A stretch of 53,288 nt of DNA from an uncultured Arenicella sp. GTDB taxonomy: Bacteria > Pseudomonadota > Gammaproteobacteria > Arenicellales > Arenicellaceae. The stretch lies in the NCBI GenBank assembly GCA_938045295.1, contig CALINO010000038.1, positions 1 to 53,288 of the forward strand, given 5' to 3'. Under the pieces are notes generated by a model. That model was not told where the DNA came from. It did no database searches and worked only from the letters and a program-made list of their open reading frames with translations. Both the position numbers and the translations under genes were made by a program. The stretch's first letter is position 1. Each line of letters starts with the position of its first letter. Below, one piece after another: positions 26,951-36,419 of this stretch.

Positions 26951-29900
26951 TCAGCGATTGGGCTCATAGTCCCATATCCGCAACTGTTTTAGCAACGGAA
27001 AGTACACCGCAAGCTTAATCGGCCTCTTGTCTATTGCCTGCATCAACGCGCCGTACTTATTGAGTTGCTCTCGGTGACGCTCTGCAACTTGCTGATCGAC
27101 AAAGCTTTCTACGTCTTGATTTTTAGTGATGGTGGATTTGTAGTCAACAATCCAGCGTGTGTTGTCGTGATCCACAAAAGTGCGGTCTAAGCGGTACTGG
27201 TTAACCACGCCATTTTCCAAGGTCGACAGTGCGTATTCATTTTGCGCCACGGGGTAGTCGGCAAAGATAAAATGCGCTTGTGTGTCTTGTTGAATATTAC
27301 GCACTGCGGTCATTAGCCGCTTAAGCGCGTACTCAACCTGATTGTCTGGCACTCTTAATGCCAGTAATTCAGCTCGCCAACGTTGCGTTAACGTGTTATT
27401 CACCTCAACGGTGAGAATGTTATCACCGGCATGTTGCAGAAAATCGTGCAACGCGATGCCCACCGCGGTGGCCACTTGGGTAGCCCAATCGTAGGTCACT
27501 TGAGCCTCATCCACAGGATCGGCCGAGGTGTTTAATTGCTTCACGGGTTGCCAAGCAAAGTTTTCACCTAAATCCGCCGTATAGTCAAATGGCACTCGCC
27601 GCAGCGTTTGATTGGGTTCAAGTTCTCTGACGTCATCTAAGTGCGGCTCGGCTGGCATCAGCTCAAACTTGTCTTCCAATGCCGGCCACACTGAAGCCAA
27701 TAAACTGCTTGATTCAACCTTGCCAATCTCCCCGGTTTTATCATTTAACTTGGCCGTGGCGAGTAATACCAAACGTGCTTCGGCGCGGGTGCACGCCACG
27801 TACATCAGGCGCATTATTTCGTGATTGGCTCTGACGCTGTCTAATTTGCGCAAATAGTCGTAGTGCGACCCTTTGTCTGGATTAAATAGCAAGGGCGCCA
27901 TCAATAAATTTGTTTCACCGTAACGGCCTTGATGCTCAGCCCACATCAATACGTCACGATCACCGCTTTTCCCCTTACTGGCTAAACTTGGCAAAATCAC
28001 CGTATGGTATTGCAAGCCTTTGGATTTATGAATGGTGCTAATTACCACCTTAGCCTGTTGGCTTTGCACGTTTTTCGCACGCATTTTTTCAAGCGCACTT
28101 TGCAGCTCTTTATAGCTGGGCAAATCGCCACCACGCTGCACTTGATTGAGCACATCCACGGTTTGCCTAATATCATCAAGCTGTGTTTCCATTTGAGGCT
28201 GCATAAGCGTACTGTCACCGCCCAACTGTTGCCACGCCCAATACGTCAAACTGCCCAAATCCACCTGTTGGTATTGTTTACGGGCAGCGTGCATGATCGA
28301 CACAAACCGTTGCAAGCGCTGTACTGAGTCGGCACTTAATGTTGCCTGGTTTGCCGGCTCGTTTAATTGCCGCCAAATGGTTTGCTGAGAGTCGCGGGAA
28401 ACCGCGTGAATGTCGTTCAAGCTTAAACCACACCACGGCCCGCGCAGCAGTGCTAACCAAGCAATGCGATCGTCTTCACGGCAAATAGCCTGACACAGCG
28501 ATATCATGTCTTTAATCGCTTGCTGCTGATGCAGCGGCTGAATATCCACCGCGGTATAAGGTATATTGTTACGGTCTAACAAGGGCAGTAGGCGCTCAAG
28601 ATGCGCGCGAGAACGCACCAATATAGCGATCTGCGCGGTTTCATCAGGCAAATTTTTCAGCCCTTCTTTCACCTGCGATATCAGCGCCTGAGCTTCTTGA
28701 TCTCGGCTGCTAGCCAACACGCAGTCAACCGGCGGCAAACTGGAACCACTCTTAGATGAATGCGCCTGAGCATAGCGAATCGCGCCGGTCAGCACCGCAT
28801 CGTCTTTGGGAAAGCTTTTTGAGAACACCTCATTAAACCAAGCCACTAACATTTCAGAGGAGCGAAAGTTTTGCGATAACGCCAGCGGTGTTATCTGCAC
28901 ATTTTCGAACACCTTGGTGGTGGCATTATTCGCCACCTGCAAAAACAAGCTTACATCGGCTTCGCGAAAACGATAAATTGACTGCATGGGGTCACCCACC
29001 AAAAATAAGGTCTTGGGTGCGGCCTCAGTGGGCACCCACCCTGAGGTCAATTTTTTCAGTAATTCAATTTGCGCATTCGATGTGTCTTGGAATTCGTCCA
29101 CCAAAATGTGTTGAATCTGCCCATCCATCAACAGCCCTAAATCAGTGGGGTTATTTAATTCAGCCAATGCCATATTGGCGCGTTGAGAAACCTCACTGTG
29201 GTCGCATTCACCGGCCGCACGAAAGCGTAGTTGAAGACGAGCCGCCAATGCTTTGAGCACGGTTTCTAAGGCTAATAAGCACTGCCAATCAGCGTCACTG
29301 AATCGCACTGGTGGTACGTCGTTCACATTTGCCAACGCGTGAATAAGGTCAGTATCATCGGCGAACTCAGCCAGCAATGTCATGGCGTCTTCTTTGGCTT
29401 TATTTTTATCTGGAAAACCAATATTTTTATCCAGCCGTGCACGAATTTTATCGCCTGACTTGACCATTAAAAAGGCCACCAAACCTTGCCAATGCGCCAA
29501 ACTAAGGTCGCGAATCGTGCCGGTAAAATTAGCAAACACGCGCAGTTCTTTAGCGGCTCTAGGGCTATCAAAGTCAATGCGCTGCGCGGCACCCACGACC
29601 GTGTCTAACAACGTTTGCACAGTATGCTCAGGAAGCAGCAAACTAAGGTTGCTGATGGCTTCGTCACTCAAGTCCTGCCAAGCACGCTCAAGTTCAATGC
29701 GAATAGACGGCATGTCTTGTTGCACCAAATGCCGCAGCCATTGATCACGCTTTGCCAGCATGGATGAAAACAAACGGCGCGCTTTCGCGTAATTAAAATC
29801 GAGCTCATGCATTACGGTTTGTAATGCGCCAGCTAATTCAGTGTTATTGCCCAATAACTCATTGAGCAGTTGATCTACGGCAACGTCGTAATGCGACTGC

Positions 29901-30331
29901 GCCGCATCGGTGGTATTGGGTCGATCACCAAGGCGGCTCAACCACGGCATACTGGCAGCCAAGCGCGATGAAAATGCATCAATGGTGAGTATTTGCATTT
30001 GATGCGGCGCATCGAGTAACCGCCATTGCGATTGAGCATCACGCGCCAACACGCGCTCAGCTAAAGTAATGCCTTGCTGTTCAAACGCATCGCTGGCTTT
30101 ATGGCCGGCCTGCGCCGCCATCAACAATTCAATAATACGCTCACGCATCTCAGCGCGCGCTTTGCGGGTAAAGGTGATCGCCAGCACGTTTTGCGGTTTC
30201 TCAACTCGCGACAACAACGTTAAATAACGGTACACCAACAGCCCTGTTTTGCCAGAACCGGCCGGTGCTTGCACAATGAACGAAGCCTCAGGGTTCAGTG
30301 CCTGTTGGCGTGCCTGTAAATCGACCACCAT
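26951..30331 (-). CDS. AddA-like UvrD-family helicase-nuclease
   Basis: Double-strand-break repair subunit of 1126 aa combining a superfamily-1 helicase with a C-terminal RecB-type nuclease. Helicase motifs: Walker A APAGSGKTGLLVYRYL near the N-terminus, motif II ILVDEFQDTS, motif III LVGDPMQSIYRFREAD, motif VI RLMYVACTRAEARLV. Nuclease motifs: GIALHDFLQH and LDRTFVDHD...WIVDYKST, both with catalytic residues. Start codon ATG overlaps the stop of the upstream partner by one base (TAATG), so the two are translationally coupled. It belongs with the proteobacterial AddA-like proteins. Confidence 0.92.
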   Translation of the reverse strand: MVVDLQARQQALNPEASFIVQAPAGSGKTGLLVYRYLTLLSRVEKPQNVLAITFTRKARAEMRERIIELLMAAQAGHKASDAFEQQGITLAERVLARDAQSQWRLLDAPHQMQILTIDAFSSRLAASMPWLSRLGDRPNTTDAAQSHYDVAVDQLLNELLGNNTELAGALQTVMHELDFNYAKARRLFSSMLAKRDQWLRHLVQQDMPSIRIELERAWQDLSDEAISNLSLLLPEHTVQTLLDTVVGAAQRIDFDSPRAAKELRVFANFTGTIRDLSLAHWQGLVAFLMVKSGDKIRARLDKNIGFPDKNKAKEDAMTLLAEFADDTDLIHALANVNDVPPVRFSDADWQCLLALETVLKALAARLQLRFRAAGECDHSEVSQRANMALAELNNPTDLGLLMDGQIQHILVDEFQDTSNAQIELLKKLTSGWVPTEAAPKTLFLVGDPMQSIYRFREADVSLFLQVANNATTKVFENVQITPLALSQNFRSSEMLVAWFNEVFSKSFPKDDAVLTGAIRYAQAHSSKSGSSLPPVDCVLASSRDQEAQALISQVKEGLKNLPDETAQIAILVRSRAHLERLLPLLDRNNIPYTAVDIQPLHQQQAIKDMISLCQAICREDDRIAWLALLRGPWCGLSLNDIHAVSRDSQQTIWRQLNEPANQATLSADSVQRLQRFVSIMHAARKQYQQVDLGSLTYWAWQQLGGDSTLMQPQMETQLDDIRQTVDVLNQVQRGGDLPSYKELQSALEKMRAKNVQSQQAKVVISTIHKSKGLQYHTVILPSLASKGKSGDRDVLMWAEHQGRYGETNLLMAPLLFNPDKGSHYDYLRKLDSVRANHEIMRLMYVACTRAEARLVLLATAKLNDKTGEIGKVESSSLLASVWPALEDKFELMPAEPHLDDVRELEPNQTLRRVPFDYTADLGENFAWQPVKQLNTSADPVDEAQVTYDWATQVATAVGIALHDFLQHAGDNILTVEVNNTLTQRWRAELLALRVPDNQVEYALKRLMTAVRNIQQDTQAHFIFADYPVAQNEYALSTLENGVVNQYRLDRTFVDHDNTRWIVDYKSTITKNQDVESFVDQQVAERHREQLNKYGALMQAIDKRPIKLAVYFPLLKQLRIWDYEPNR

Positions 30332-33111
30332 TACGCTTGTTCCTCTTTATTCAGGCTTTGACTCGAGTCGTGGCTGTTTTTGCGCAATTCATCAATGCGG
30401 CACAAGGCACTTAATTCACAATATTCACACACCCGCTTATCCACCGGGTTGACCGACGCTTCACCGGCAAGAAATTGGGTGGCCAACTCCGTGAAAATAT
30501 CCGGCCACTGCTCGCGATTTTGATGCCACTGCTCTTCAATCGATTCTTTACTTTTGCTACTTTTATGAAACACGTCGGTTTCTGACAGCTCGACAAATTT
30601 ACTTTCGCCGCGGCGCACCTGAGCAAAAGCAATGCCCGACACCGGTGTTTTTTTAGCCTGGTCTCGCACTAGCGCATACAATGGCAATTGAGGCTCATAG
30701 GGGCGCTCGCCCACCCAATCGCTGCGTTGCACCTGCCCTGTTTTATAATCAACAACCACACATTGGCCTGACTCAGTAATATCCACTCGATCAAGAATAT
30801 AGTCGAACTCGATACCCGCCCACTGGCCACGGTAACGGCTCTCTCGCTCAACCACACTGAAACCGCTGGGTCGCTTACGCTCTTGTTCTAACCATTCATT
30901 TACCAATGCGGTAATTCTGTTTTTTTCTAATCGCAGCAAAGCCTGCTTTTCATCCGACAGGGTTTCAGTAAATGCCTGCAATAACTGCTCAAACGATTGC
31001 TCAACCATCTGAGTTTGCTCACCCGCGCTCAATTCAAGTAACGCTGTTTGGTTAGGCAGCTCAGCCCAAATAAGCTCCAGAATTTTGTGCACCATATTGC
31101 CACGATCTAAATGGTCCAAACCAAATTCAGGTTCGTCTTTTACATCAAACCCTAGCTGATGGGTAACAAACGCTTTAAACGGGCAATGCGACTGGTTTTT
31201 AAAAATAGCCGCACCGCCGCGCACCTTATTCATAACATCCCAAGCTGGGCCTTGGGTGTCTGTGTATTCATCCAATACCACACCTTGGTTATTCTCGGTA
31301 ACATCAGGCAACGTTGGCGCTGTGAGCTCAGCGTCTAAAAGAGATTGATAAAACAACGGGGATGGCTGACTTTGAGTTTCTGAACCGTCGCTCAAGGCGT
31401 AGCTAACATGCGCATTTTCGGTTGAAGCCAACAGGTTTTGCATCACCGCATTGGCTTGCGCGGCACTGGCCTGTGCGCTGGAGTCAGGATAACCAGTGAT
31501 TGATAAATGGTGATTAGGAATGAACGGATCACTTTTACTGGGCGGCGGGTAATCTTGCGTCATGCCAAGCAAAAAGCAATGATCGGTCTCACGCCCTAAC
31601 GCCTCTAACACGCCGCACACCAATATTGGCGAACTCACAGATTTGGGAAGAAACACGCTGTCTTTCGTTAATTGCTGCCAATGATTTAATGCGTTCTGTA
31701 TGCCAACCCGCTTTTGCACCGCGGCCAATTTAGAAAATTCATCCAGAGTCGCGTCCCAACGTTTGGCTAATTGTTGCGTGAAGGTAGATGCACTCAAGCT
31801 AATGGCGTGAGTTTGCCACTGCCATAATGCCAACCATTGAGAAAACACCCCCGCCCAATCGACAAAGCTTTGCGCCATGTAGCCTGAGTCTTGCTTTTGC
31901 TGCAACAAACGCTCATTTAATTGATGCCGGTATTCCACCAGTTGCTGAAAAAAGTCAGCCAGTTTGGGCGCCGCCAATATGTTTTTTAATTCAGCACTGG
32001 CGCCTTTTTCTGAGTTTTCATAACACTCAGCAAGCAAGGTTGGTAATTGCTCTAAAGTGACGCTTCTTATGCGCGCACGATGCAGCCATTGTTCAAACAA
32101 CCGGCACTCTTCTTGATTTTGCTGCGACACCGCCAAGTAAACCGAGCGAAGTAAAAAACCAATGTCCTCAATGCTAATGCGTGGCTTAAGCAAATTAAGC
32201 GCGCAATTGGCGGCTTCAATGGCTGGCCAATCGAACAGACTCTTACCCAAACTAAAACGCACCACCGAGTTATTTTGTTGCACCTCGGTCAACGATGCGT
32301 TGGGGTAAAATGTGCGACGCGCAATGTCTTGCACTTGTGCATAGCGGTGATGCAAATCTGGCACCACAATGCTAATGCGCTGCTGTGGTTGTTGTTCTAG
32401 CAACGCTCTGGCCTGCTCAAACACCGTATTGAGTTCCGTTGCCTGATCTTGAAAACGAACATAATTGAGTTGCGGCTGACGTATTCTAGGGCCGCCAAAT
32501 TCGCAGCCAACACCTTGGTCTTTTACCGCCAAATTAAAATCACGCTGCGCCGCCGTAATTAAATCATAGGCGTACCAAATTAAGCGTTTGGCTGGCAATA
32601 CTAGATCGCCGTTTTTGGCCAACTCAAGCACCGCGTTTTGCAACCCAGGCTCATCCAAAAGGTGCCTCGACGATAACAAAGCGTGATACTCGTCACGCCA
32701 TACCATGAACTGTTCAACATCACTGACGTGGTCCAGCCTTATCGCTTTTTCACTGCAGCGCCAGTCCGACAACAAACGATCACTGCGCATACACGCCTTC
32801 ACTGTTTGCGCCACATTAAGCAGCGTCAATTCGGCATTTTGGTATTTAGAGCGCTCAATAATCTGAGTCCATAGAAGCTTAGATTGTGACGCACTTAATA
32901 TTGAGTGCACGCCACTCATGAGCTCTCGATTGGCTTTCCAAATCAGTTTGAGCAGCTCGCCCCACATCATAATTCGCGGAGCTTCCCATACCGGAACGCC
33001 TTGAGTTAATTTTTGCGCGGCAATAACTTCATTAAGATGGTTTGCCAAACTGCCTGTTGGCACCATCAGTATTGAATCTAAGTCGAGTTGGTAAAGCGAA
33101 TCTTCATGCAT
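30331..33111 (-). CDS. AddB-like nuclease with Fe-S cysteines
   Basis: Partner of the helicase just downstream, 926 aa. The C-terminal PD-(D/E)XK nuclease has RGNMVHKILELIW, LDRVDITESGQCVVVDYKTG and four cysteines for an iron-sulfur cluster: one in SHCPFKAFVTHQLG and three in CEYCELSALC. No Walker A GKT is visible near the N-terminus (ILMVPTGSLANHL), so helicase activity is not expected. The layout fits the TIGR03623 'probable DNA repair protein' group, a relative of AddB. No recB, recC or recD is in the window. Confidence 0.9.
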   Translation of the reverse strand: MHEDSLYQLDLDSILMVPTGSLANHLNEVIAAQKLTQGVPVWEAPRIMMWGELLKLIWKANRELMSGVHSILSASQSKLLWTQIIERSKYQNAELTLLNVAQTVKACMRSDRLLSDWRCSEKAIRLDHVSDVEQFMVWRDEYHALLSSRHLLDEPGLQNAVLELAKNGDLVLPAKRLIWYAYDLITAAQRDFNLAVKDQGVGCEFGGPRIRQPQLNYVRFQDQATELNTVFEQARALLEQQPQQRISIVVPDLHHRYAQVQDIARRTFYPNASLTEVQQNNSVVRFSLGKSLFDWPAIEAANCALNLLKPRISIEDIGFLLRSVYLAVSQQNQEECRLFEQWLHRARIRSVTLEQLPTLLAECYENSEKGASAELKNILAAPKLADFFQQLVEYRHQLNERLLQQKQDSGYMAQSFVDWAGVFSQWLALWQWQTHAISLSASTFTQQLAKRWDATLDEFSKLAAVQKRVGIQNALNHWQQLTKDSVFLPKSVSSPILVCGVLEALGRETDHCFLLGMTQDYPPPSKSDPFIPNHHLSITGYPDSSAQASAAQANAVMQNLLASTENAHVSYALSDGSETQSQPSPLFYQSLLDAELTAPTLPDVTENNQGVVLDEYTDTQGPAWDVMNKVRGGAAIFKNQSHCPFKAFVTHQLGFDVKDEPEFGLDHLDRGNMVHKILELIWAELPNQTALLELSAGEQTQMVEQSFEQLLQAFTETLSDEKQALLRLEKNRITALVNEWLEQERKRPSGFSVVERESRYRGQWAGIEFDYILDRVDITESGQCVVVDYKTGQVQRSDWVGERPYEPQLPLYALVRDQAKKTPVSGIAFAQVRRGESKFVELSETDVFHKSSKSKESIEEQWHQNREQWPDIFTELATQFLAGEASVNPVDKRVCEYCELSALCRIDELRKNSHDSSQSLNKEEQA

Positions 33112-33181
33112 GCTCGGAGTTTAACACCGAATAAAACCAAAACGGTTTACAAGATTCCAAATGGGTATGAAAAGTAAAAAA

Positions 33182-33204
33182 GGCGGCCAATGGCCGCCTT
33201 TTTT
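33182..33204 (-). terminator. Bidirectional terminator downstream of cytochrome c4
   Basis: GGCGGCC, loop AAT, GGCCGCC, flanked by A6 and T6. On the minus strand it ends the cytochrome transcript before the addB gene. Confidence 0.92.
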
Positions 33205-33239
33205 ATTGTGTCTATCTGACAGCGTATTATTAGCGCTGC

Positions 33240-33851
33240 CTAATTTAGACCTGCCATATAGGCCGCCAGCTCTTTAATTTGCTGTTCTGAAAGGCCAAAC
33301 GCAATACTGTGCATTATCTCGTTATAGCCATTGCGCTCGCCTTTTTTATAAGCCAATAAGCTCTGCTCTAAGTATTCGCGATGCTGCGCAGAAACTCGAG
33401 GGTAATTTTTAGGGATACCGTGCCCGCTTGGGCCATGACAGCTCATGCAAGCCGCAATTCCACGCTCGGCATAGCCGCCACGGTAAATTGCTTCTCCGGC
33501 TTCAGCCAACTTGGCCTCTTCTTCTGTAAGCTTGACTTCTATATTGGGTTTTAATGATGAGTAGTAAGCGTCTAAATCAGCCATATCTTCGCTGGACAAG
33601 CCATTCACCTGACCCTGCATAATGGCATTATTACGCTCGCCTGATTGAAACGCAGCCAACTGTGCAGCAATGTAACCGGGAACTTGGCCTGCCAAATTAG
33701 GGTTCATAGGCAGCGCGCTAATGCCGTCATTACCATGACAAGCGGCACAAACGGCTGACTTAGTCTTGCCTGCTTCAGCGTCGCCGGCTGCATTTAGGTT
33801 GCTTGAGAAAAGCACAACTGCTCCAGCGACGATCAAAAGATTTTTCAACAT
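33240..33851 (-). CDS. Diheme cytochrome c4
   Basis: Exported electron-transfer protein with a signal peptide (NLLIVAGAVVLFSSNLNA) and two heme c sites, CAACHGNDG and CMSCHGPSG. Each half has a downstream Met ligand candidate (NAIMQGQ and NEIMHSI), as in c4. It likely carries electrons to a terminal oxidase. The ATG at 33851 follows GGAGG by about 6 nt; a longer in-frame start at 33881 is not needed. Cytochrome c4 next to divergent engB is a common gammaproteobacterial arrangement. Confidence 0.95.
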   Translation of the reverse strand: MLKNLLIVAGAVVLFSSNLNAAGDAEAGKTKSAVCAACHGNDGISALPMNPNLAGQVPGYIAAQLAAFQSGERNNAIMQGQVNGLSSEDMADLDAYYSSLKPNIEVKLTEEEAKLAEAGEAIYRGGYAERGIAACMSCHGPSGHGIPKNYPRVSAQHREYLEQSLLAYKKGERNGYNEIMHSIAFGLSEQQIKELAAYMAGLN

Positions 33852-34041
33852 TAAGGCCTCCAAACTAAGCCATAAAAGCACAACTTATTTTAATATAATA
33901 TATGGGCACTACAAACTGCTGGCTTTTTATAACATGCTACTAAAACGCTCTCAAGCCTAAGCTTAGCGTTTCCTTTAATTACCGTGCCAATTCTCGAATT
34001 AAAGCCCAAAGACTCAGCGCATTTTTTGCTAAACTACCGCC

Positions 34042-34686
34042 ATGAAAAGTGACACTGATAGAACTTCTGCCGAGCCGCATGCAATGCCCGACATATTGCG
34101 CGAACCAAAATTTATTCTGGGCGCCGCAAAACCGGCTCAATTTCCGCAAGACGAGCTGACTGAAATAGCCTTTGCTGGCCGTTCTAATGTTGGAAAGTCA
34201 AGCGCCATCAATGCCATTTGTAATAGGCGTAAGCTAGCACGAACGAGTAAAGTGCCCGGGCGCACCCAACAAATTAATTTCTTTTCTCTTGGAGAGCAAG
34301 CGCGCTTAGTGGATTTACCTGGTTACGGTTTTGCACAAGTACCACTGGCCGTTAAGAAAGACTGGGAAGCCACGATTCATAAATACCTTACTGAGCGCCC
34401 AAACCTTGTGGTGCTGGTTTTGCTCATGGATATTCGCCACCCTTTAACCGACTTAGACCGGCAAATGATTCGCTGGGCGAGTGAATCAGAGTTGCCAACG
34501 CAAGTTCTGCTCACCAAAGCAGACAAGCTAAGGCGAGGAAAAATGACCGCCGCAGTTCAGGCTGTTGAACGCGAGCTGTCTAAAGTAAAAGGGCAATTTG
34601 GCGTAGAGCCTTTTTCATCGCAAAACTATACCGGCGTCAACGATATGCGCCTCCAAATCCAAGAGTGGATTAACCACGGTTCATAA
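34042..34686 (+). CDS. engB: Ribosome biogenesis GTP-binding protein EngB (YihA/YsxC)
   Basis: Essential TrmE-Era-EngA-EngB-type GTPase needed for 50S subunit assembly. G1 GRSNVGKSSAINAI, G2 Thr in PGRTQQINFF, G3 DLPGYGF, G4 TKADKLRR and G5 SSQNYTGV are visible in 214 aa. The Met at residue 15 (MPDILREPK, 34084) is an alternative start. A structured intergenic element lies about 120 nt downstream. Confidence 0.97.
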   Translation: MKSDTDRTSAEPHAMPDILREPKFILGAAKPAQFPQDELTEIAFAGRSNVGKSSAINAICNRRKLARTSKVPGRTQQINFFSLGEQARLVDLPGYGFAQVPLAVKKDWEATIHKYLTERPNLVVLVLLMDIRHPLTDLDRQMIRWASESELPTQVLLTKADKLRRGKMTAAVQAVERELSKVKGQFGVEPFSSQNYTGVNDMRLQIQEWINHGS

Positions 34687-34806
34687 TTTCAAAAAATACA
34701 CAAATGTGGCCTTGTATTCGCCTAACTTTTACTTTATCTTAGCCGCCTGATAAATATAGTTCTGCCATTTTTTTGATAAAATCACGACTGTATTTGAACA
34801 ATTAAG

Positions 34807-34824
34807 AAAGCGTTAATTCGCTTT
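34807..34824. repeat. Small hairpin AAAGCG/CGCTTT
   Basis: AAAGCG, loop TTAATT, CGCTTT. The loop TTAATT can alternatively pair with AATTAA at 34800-34805, so two folds compete. It lies 7 nt before the long-stem element. Confidence 0.5.
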
Positions 34825-34830
34825 GCCAAA

Positions 34831-34911
34831 ATTGTCTAGGGCAGGCTGTCCCCCCCCCAAACGACATCCCCTTGGAATACCCACAAAGGTATTTCGCCTG
34901 TCCTAGACAAT
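34831..34911. ncRNA. Candidate structured RNA: 16-bp stem with nested hairpin and C-tract
   Basis: Left arm ATTGTCTAGGGCAGGC (34831-34846) pairs with GCCTGTCCTAGACAAT (34896-34911); 15 Watson-Crick pairs and one G-U on the plus strand. Inside, GGAATACC and GGTATTTC form an 8-bp hairpin (34874-34895) with a CACAAA loop, stacked directly on the outer stem. The left interior loop (34847-34873) includes nine consecutive C. Position just after engB is where Spot 42 or ErsA RNAs sit in some gammaproteobacteria, but the sequence is not recognisable as either, and no terminator follows. It could equally be a small inverted-repeat element. Confidence 0.4.
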
Positions 34912-35158
34912 ACTTTACCCACCCCCTTTGTTCCATTCTCCCGGTTAACCTTATTCTGCTTGTTAGCCTTGCAACTTAGTTCTCCCCTCAAAGTAAATGG
35001 TTTGATTTTATTTCAATCACTTTAAAAATTTACCTCCAAAGATCGGGCGATAAGTTATACTAGATGGCTAACACCCAACCATAAACGTAAATCGTTTAGC
35101 TGCTACGCTGCTGCACAAAAGAGGCCACATAAGCATTCTGCATTGGCATTCTGAGCAT

Positions 35159-36349
35159 ATGAAAATAAATCACCTCTTTCTTTCGCTGTTAGCGGCGGTC
35201 ATGCTAACAGCGTGCGAACCATCGCAGCCTCCCGCAACGCAACAAAAAAGCGACAGCGCAGAAAAAAAATCACCACCACAAGAGCCCAATCCAAGCGCCA
35301 ATGCAGCAACAGAACAAGCGCTAGAAAGCACTCAAGCATTGACCGACAACGTGTCGAACAATGGTGCGGCGGATGAGCCAAATTCTATTGAGTCAGAATT
35401 ATCGCAACAAAATGACAATGCACAATCACCGCAAACTGGCGCCGGCGATTCAATCATAGAATCAATCGGCTTTGCCGATGCTGAAACCGAGACGCCTGAC
35501 AGCGAATCAGAGCAGCAATACCAGCCTCACTGCAATACCTTTGCATCCCAAGCTAATTCAAAACAAAACACGGAAAAGGCGGCCTTTTGTGAAAAAATTT
35601 CCAACCGCCTTGCTAGTGTTAGCTTGTCAGGATGCATGAGCGCTGATCTAGTACCTTCAGGCTGCTCATCAATTGCCGGCACACCATTAATGATTACAGA
35701 GTTTGCGCCTCTTGAGAAAAAAGAACCTCTGGGGCGCGTACTTATTATTGGCGGCATTCATGGCGACGAACTCACGTCGGTCAGTGTCACCTTTCGCTGG
35801 ATAGAAAAACTCAACAAATACCATTCTGGGCTTTTTCATTGGCACATTATTCCGAGCATGAATCCCGATGGCTTACTGAAAAAAGCCGCCGAAAGAACCA
35901 ATGAAAACGGCGTGGATTTAAACAGAAATTTACCGTCAAACGATTGGACTAAAAATGCACTGGCGTATTGGGAGTCAAAAAGCGGCAAAGACCCAAGAAA
36001 ATACCCAGGAAAAACACCCAACAGCGAGCCAGAAACACACTGGCTGGTGGATGAAATTCAACAATTCAAACCTGATGCCATCATCTCAATACACGCACCT
36101 TATGGGGTGGTGGACTTTGATGCGCAACAGCTCAATACCGCACCTAAAAGTTTGGGCAAACTACGCCTTAATTTATTGGGCACTTACCCCGGCTCGTTAG
36201 GCAACTACGCAGGCATTAATAAAAACATACCCGTCATAACCTTGGAATTGCCACACGCCTGGGAAATGCCCAGCGAAGCAGAAACTGATTTGATTTGGCA
36301 AGACATTGTAAGCTGGCTGAAGAAAAACCTACCCGAGCGCAACGGTTAA
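35159..36349 (+). CDS. M14-family (MpaA-like) zinc amidase lipoprotein
   Basis: A 396-aa lipoprotein: signal with lipobox LTAC (Cys near residue 19), a long low-complexity Ser/Asn/Gln/Glu linker (20-125) and an M14 domain. Zinc ligands appear in GGIHGDELTS (His and Glu near 200) and IISIHAPYG (His near 311); substrate-binding NPDG and GVDLNRNLP, and catalytic Glu in ITLELPHAWE, are present. The NPDG/GVDLNRN set resembles MpaA, which cuts the gamma-D-Glu-mDAP bond in murein peptides. MpaA is normally cytoplasmic, so an envelope-anchored relative is unusual. Convergent with the L,D-transpeptidase gene, suggesting peptidoglycan work. Confidence 0.85.
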   Translation: MKINHLFLSLLAAVMLTACEPSQPPATQQKSDSAEKKSPPQEPNPSANAATEQALESTQALTDNVSNNGAADEPNSIESELSQQNDNAQSPQTGAGDSIIESIGFADAETETPDSESEQQYQPHCNTFASQANSKQNTEKAAFCEKISNRLASVSLSGCMSADLVPSGCSSIAGTPLMITEFAPLEKKEPLGRVLIIGGIHGDELTSVSVTFRWIEKLNKYHSGLFHWHIIPSMNPDGLLKKAAERTNENGVDLNRNLPSNDWTKNALAYWESKSGKDPRKYPGKTPNSEPETHWLVDEIQQFKPDAIISIHAPYGVVDFDAQQLNTAPKSLGKLRLNLLGTYPGSLGNYAGINKNIPVITLELPHAWEMPSEAETDLIWQDIVSWLKKNLPERNG

Positions 36350-36419
36350 AGTTAACTCCCTTAGCTGTTTGTAAAACGCGGCTTGCAACACGCAACTAGG
36401 CTTGCAATACAGGCCCGGC

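Larger units (their letters stand above)
34687..35158. other. 472-bp gap after engB with a folded element
   Basis: The gap contains a short hairpin (34807-34824), the 81-nt long-stem element (34831-34911), and an AT-rich promoter-like stretch (TATACT at 35056-35061) ahead of the M14 lipoprotein gene. I found no ORF with a good start and no tRNA. Confidence 0.6.

Noticed and set aside
28888-29256. Plus-strand ORF of 122 aa inside the AddA-like gene
   Set aside because: Shadow of the helicase reading frame; no ribosome site or family signature.
34850-34858. Nine-C tract as a phase-variation switch
   Set aside because: It is not in a coding frame or promoter that I can define; kept only as part of the folded element.
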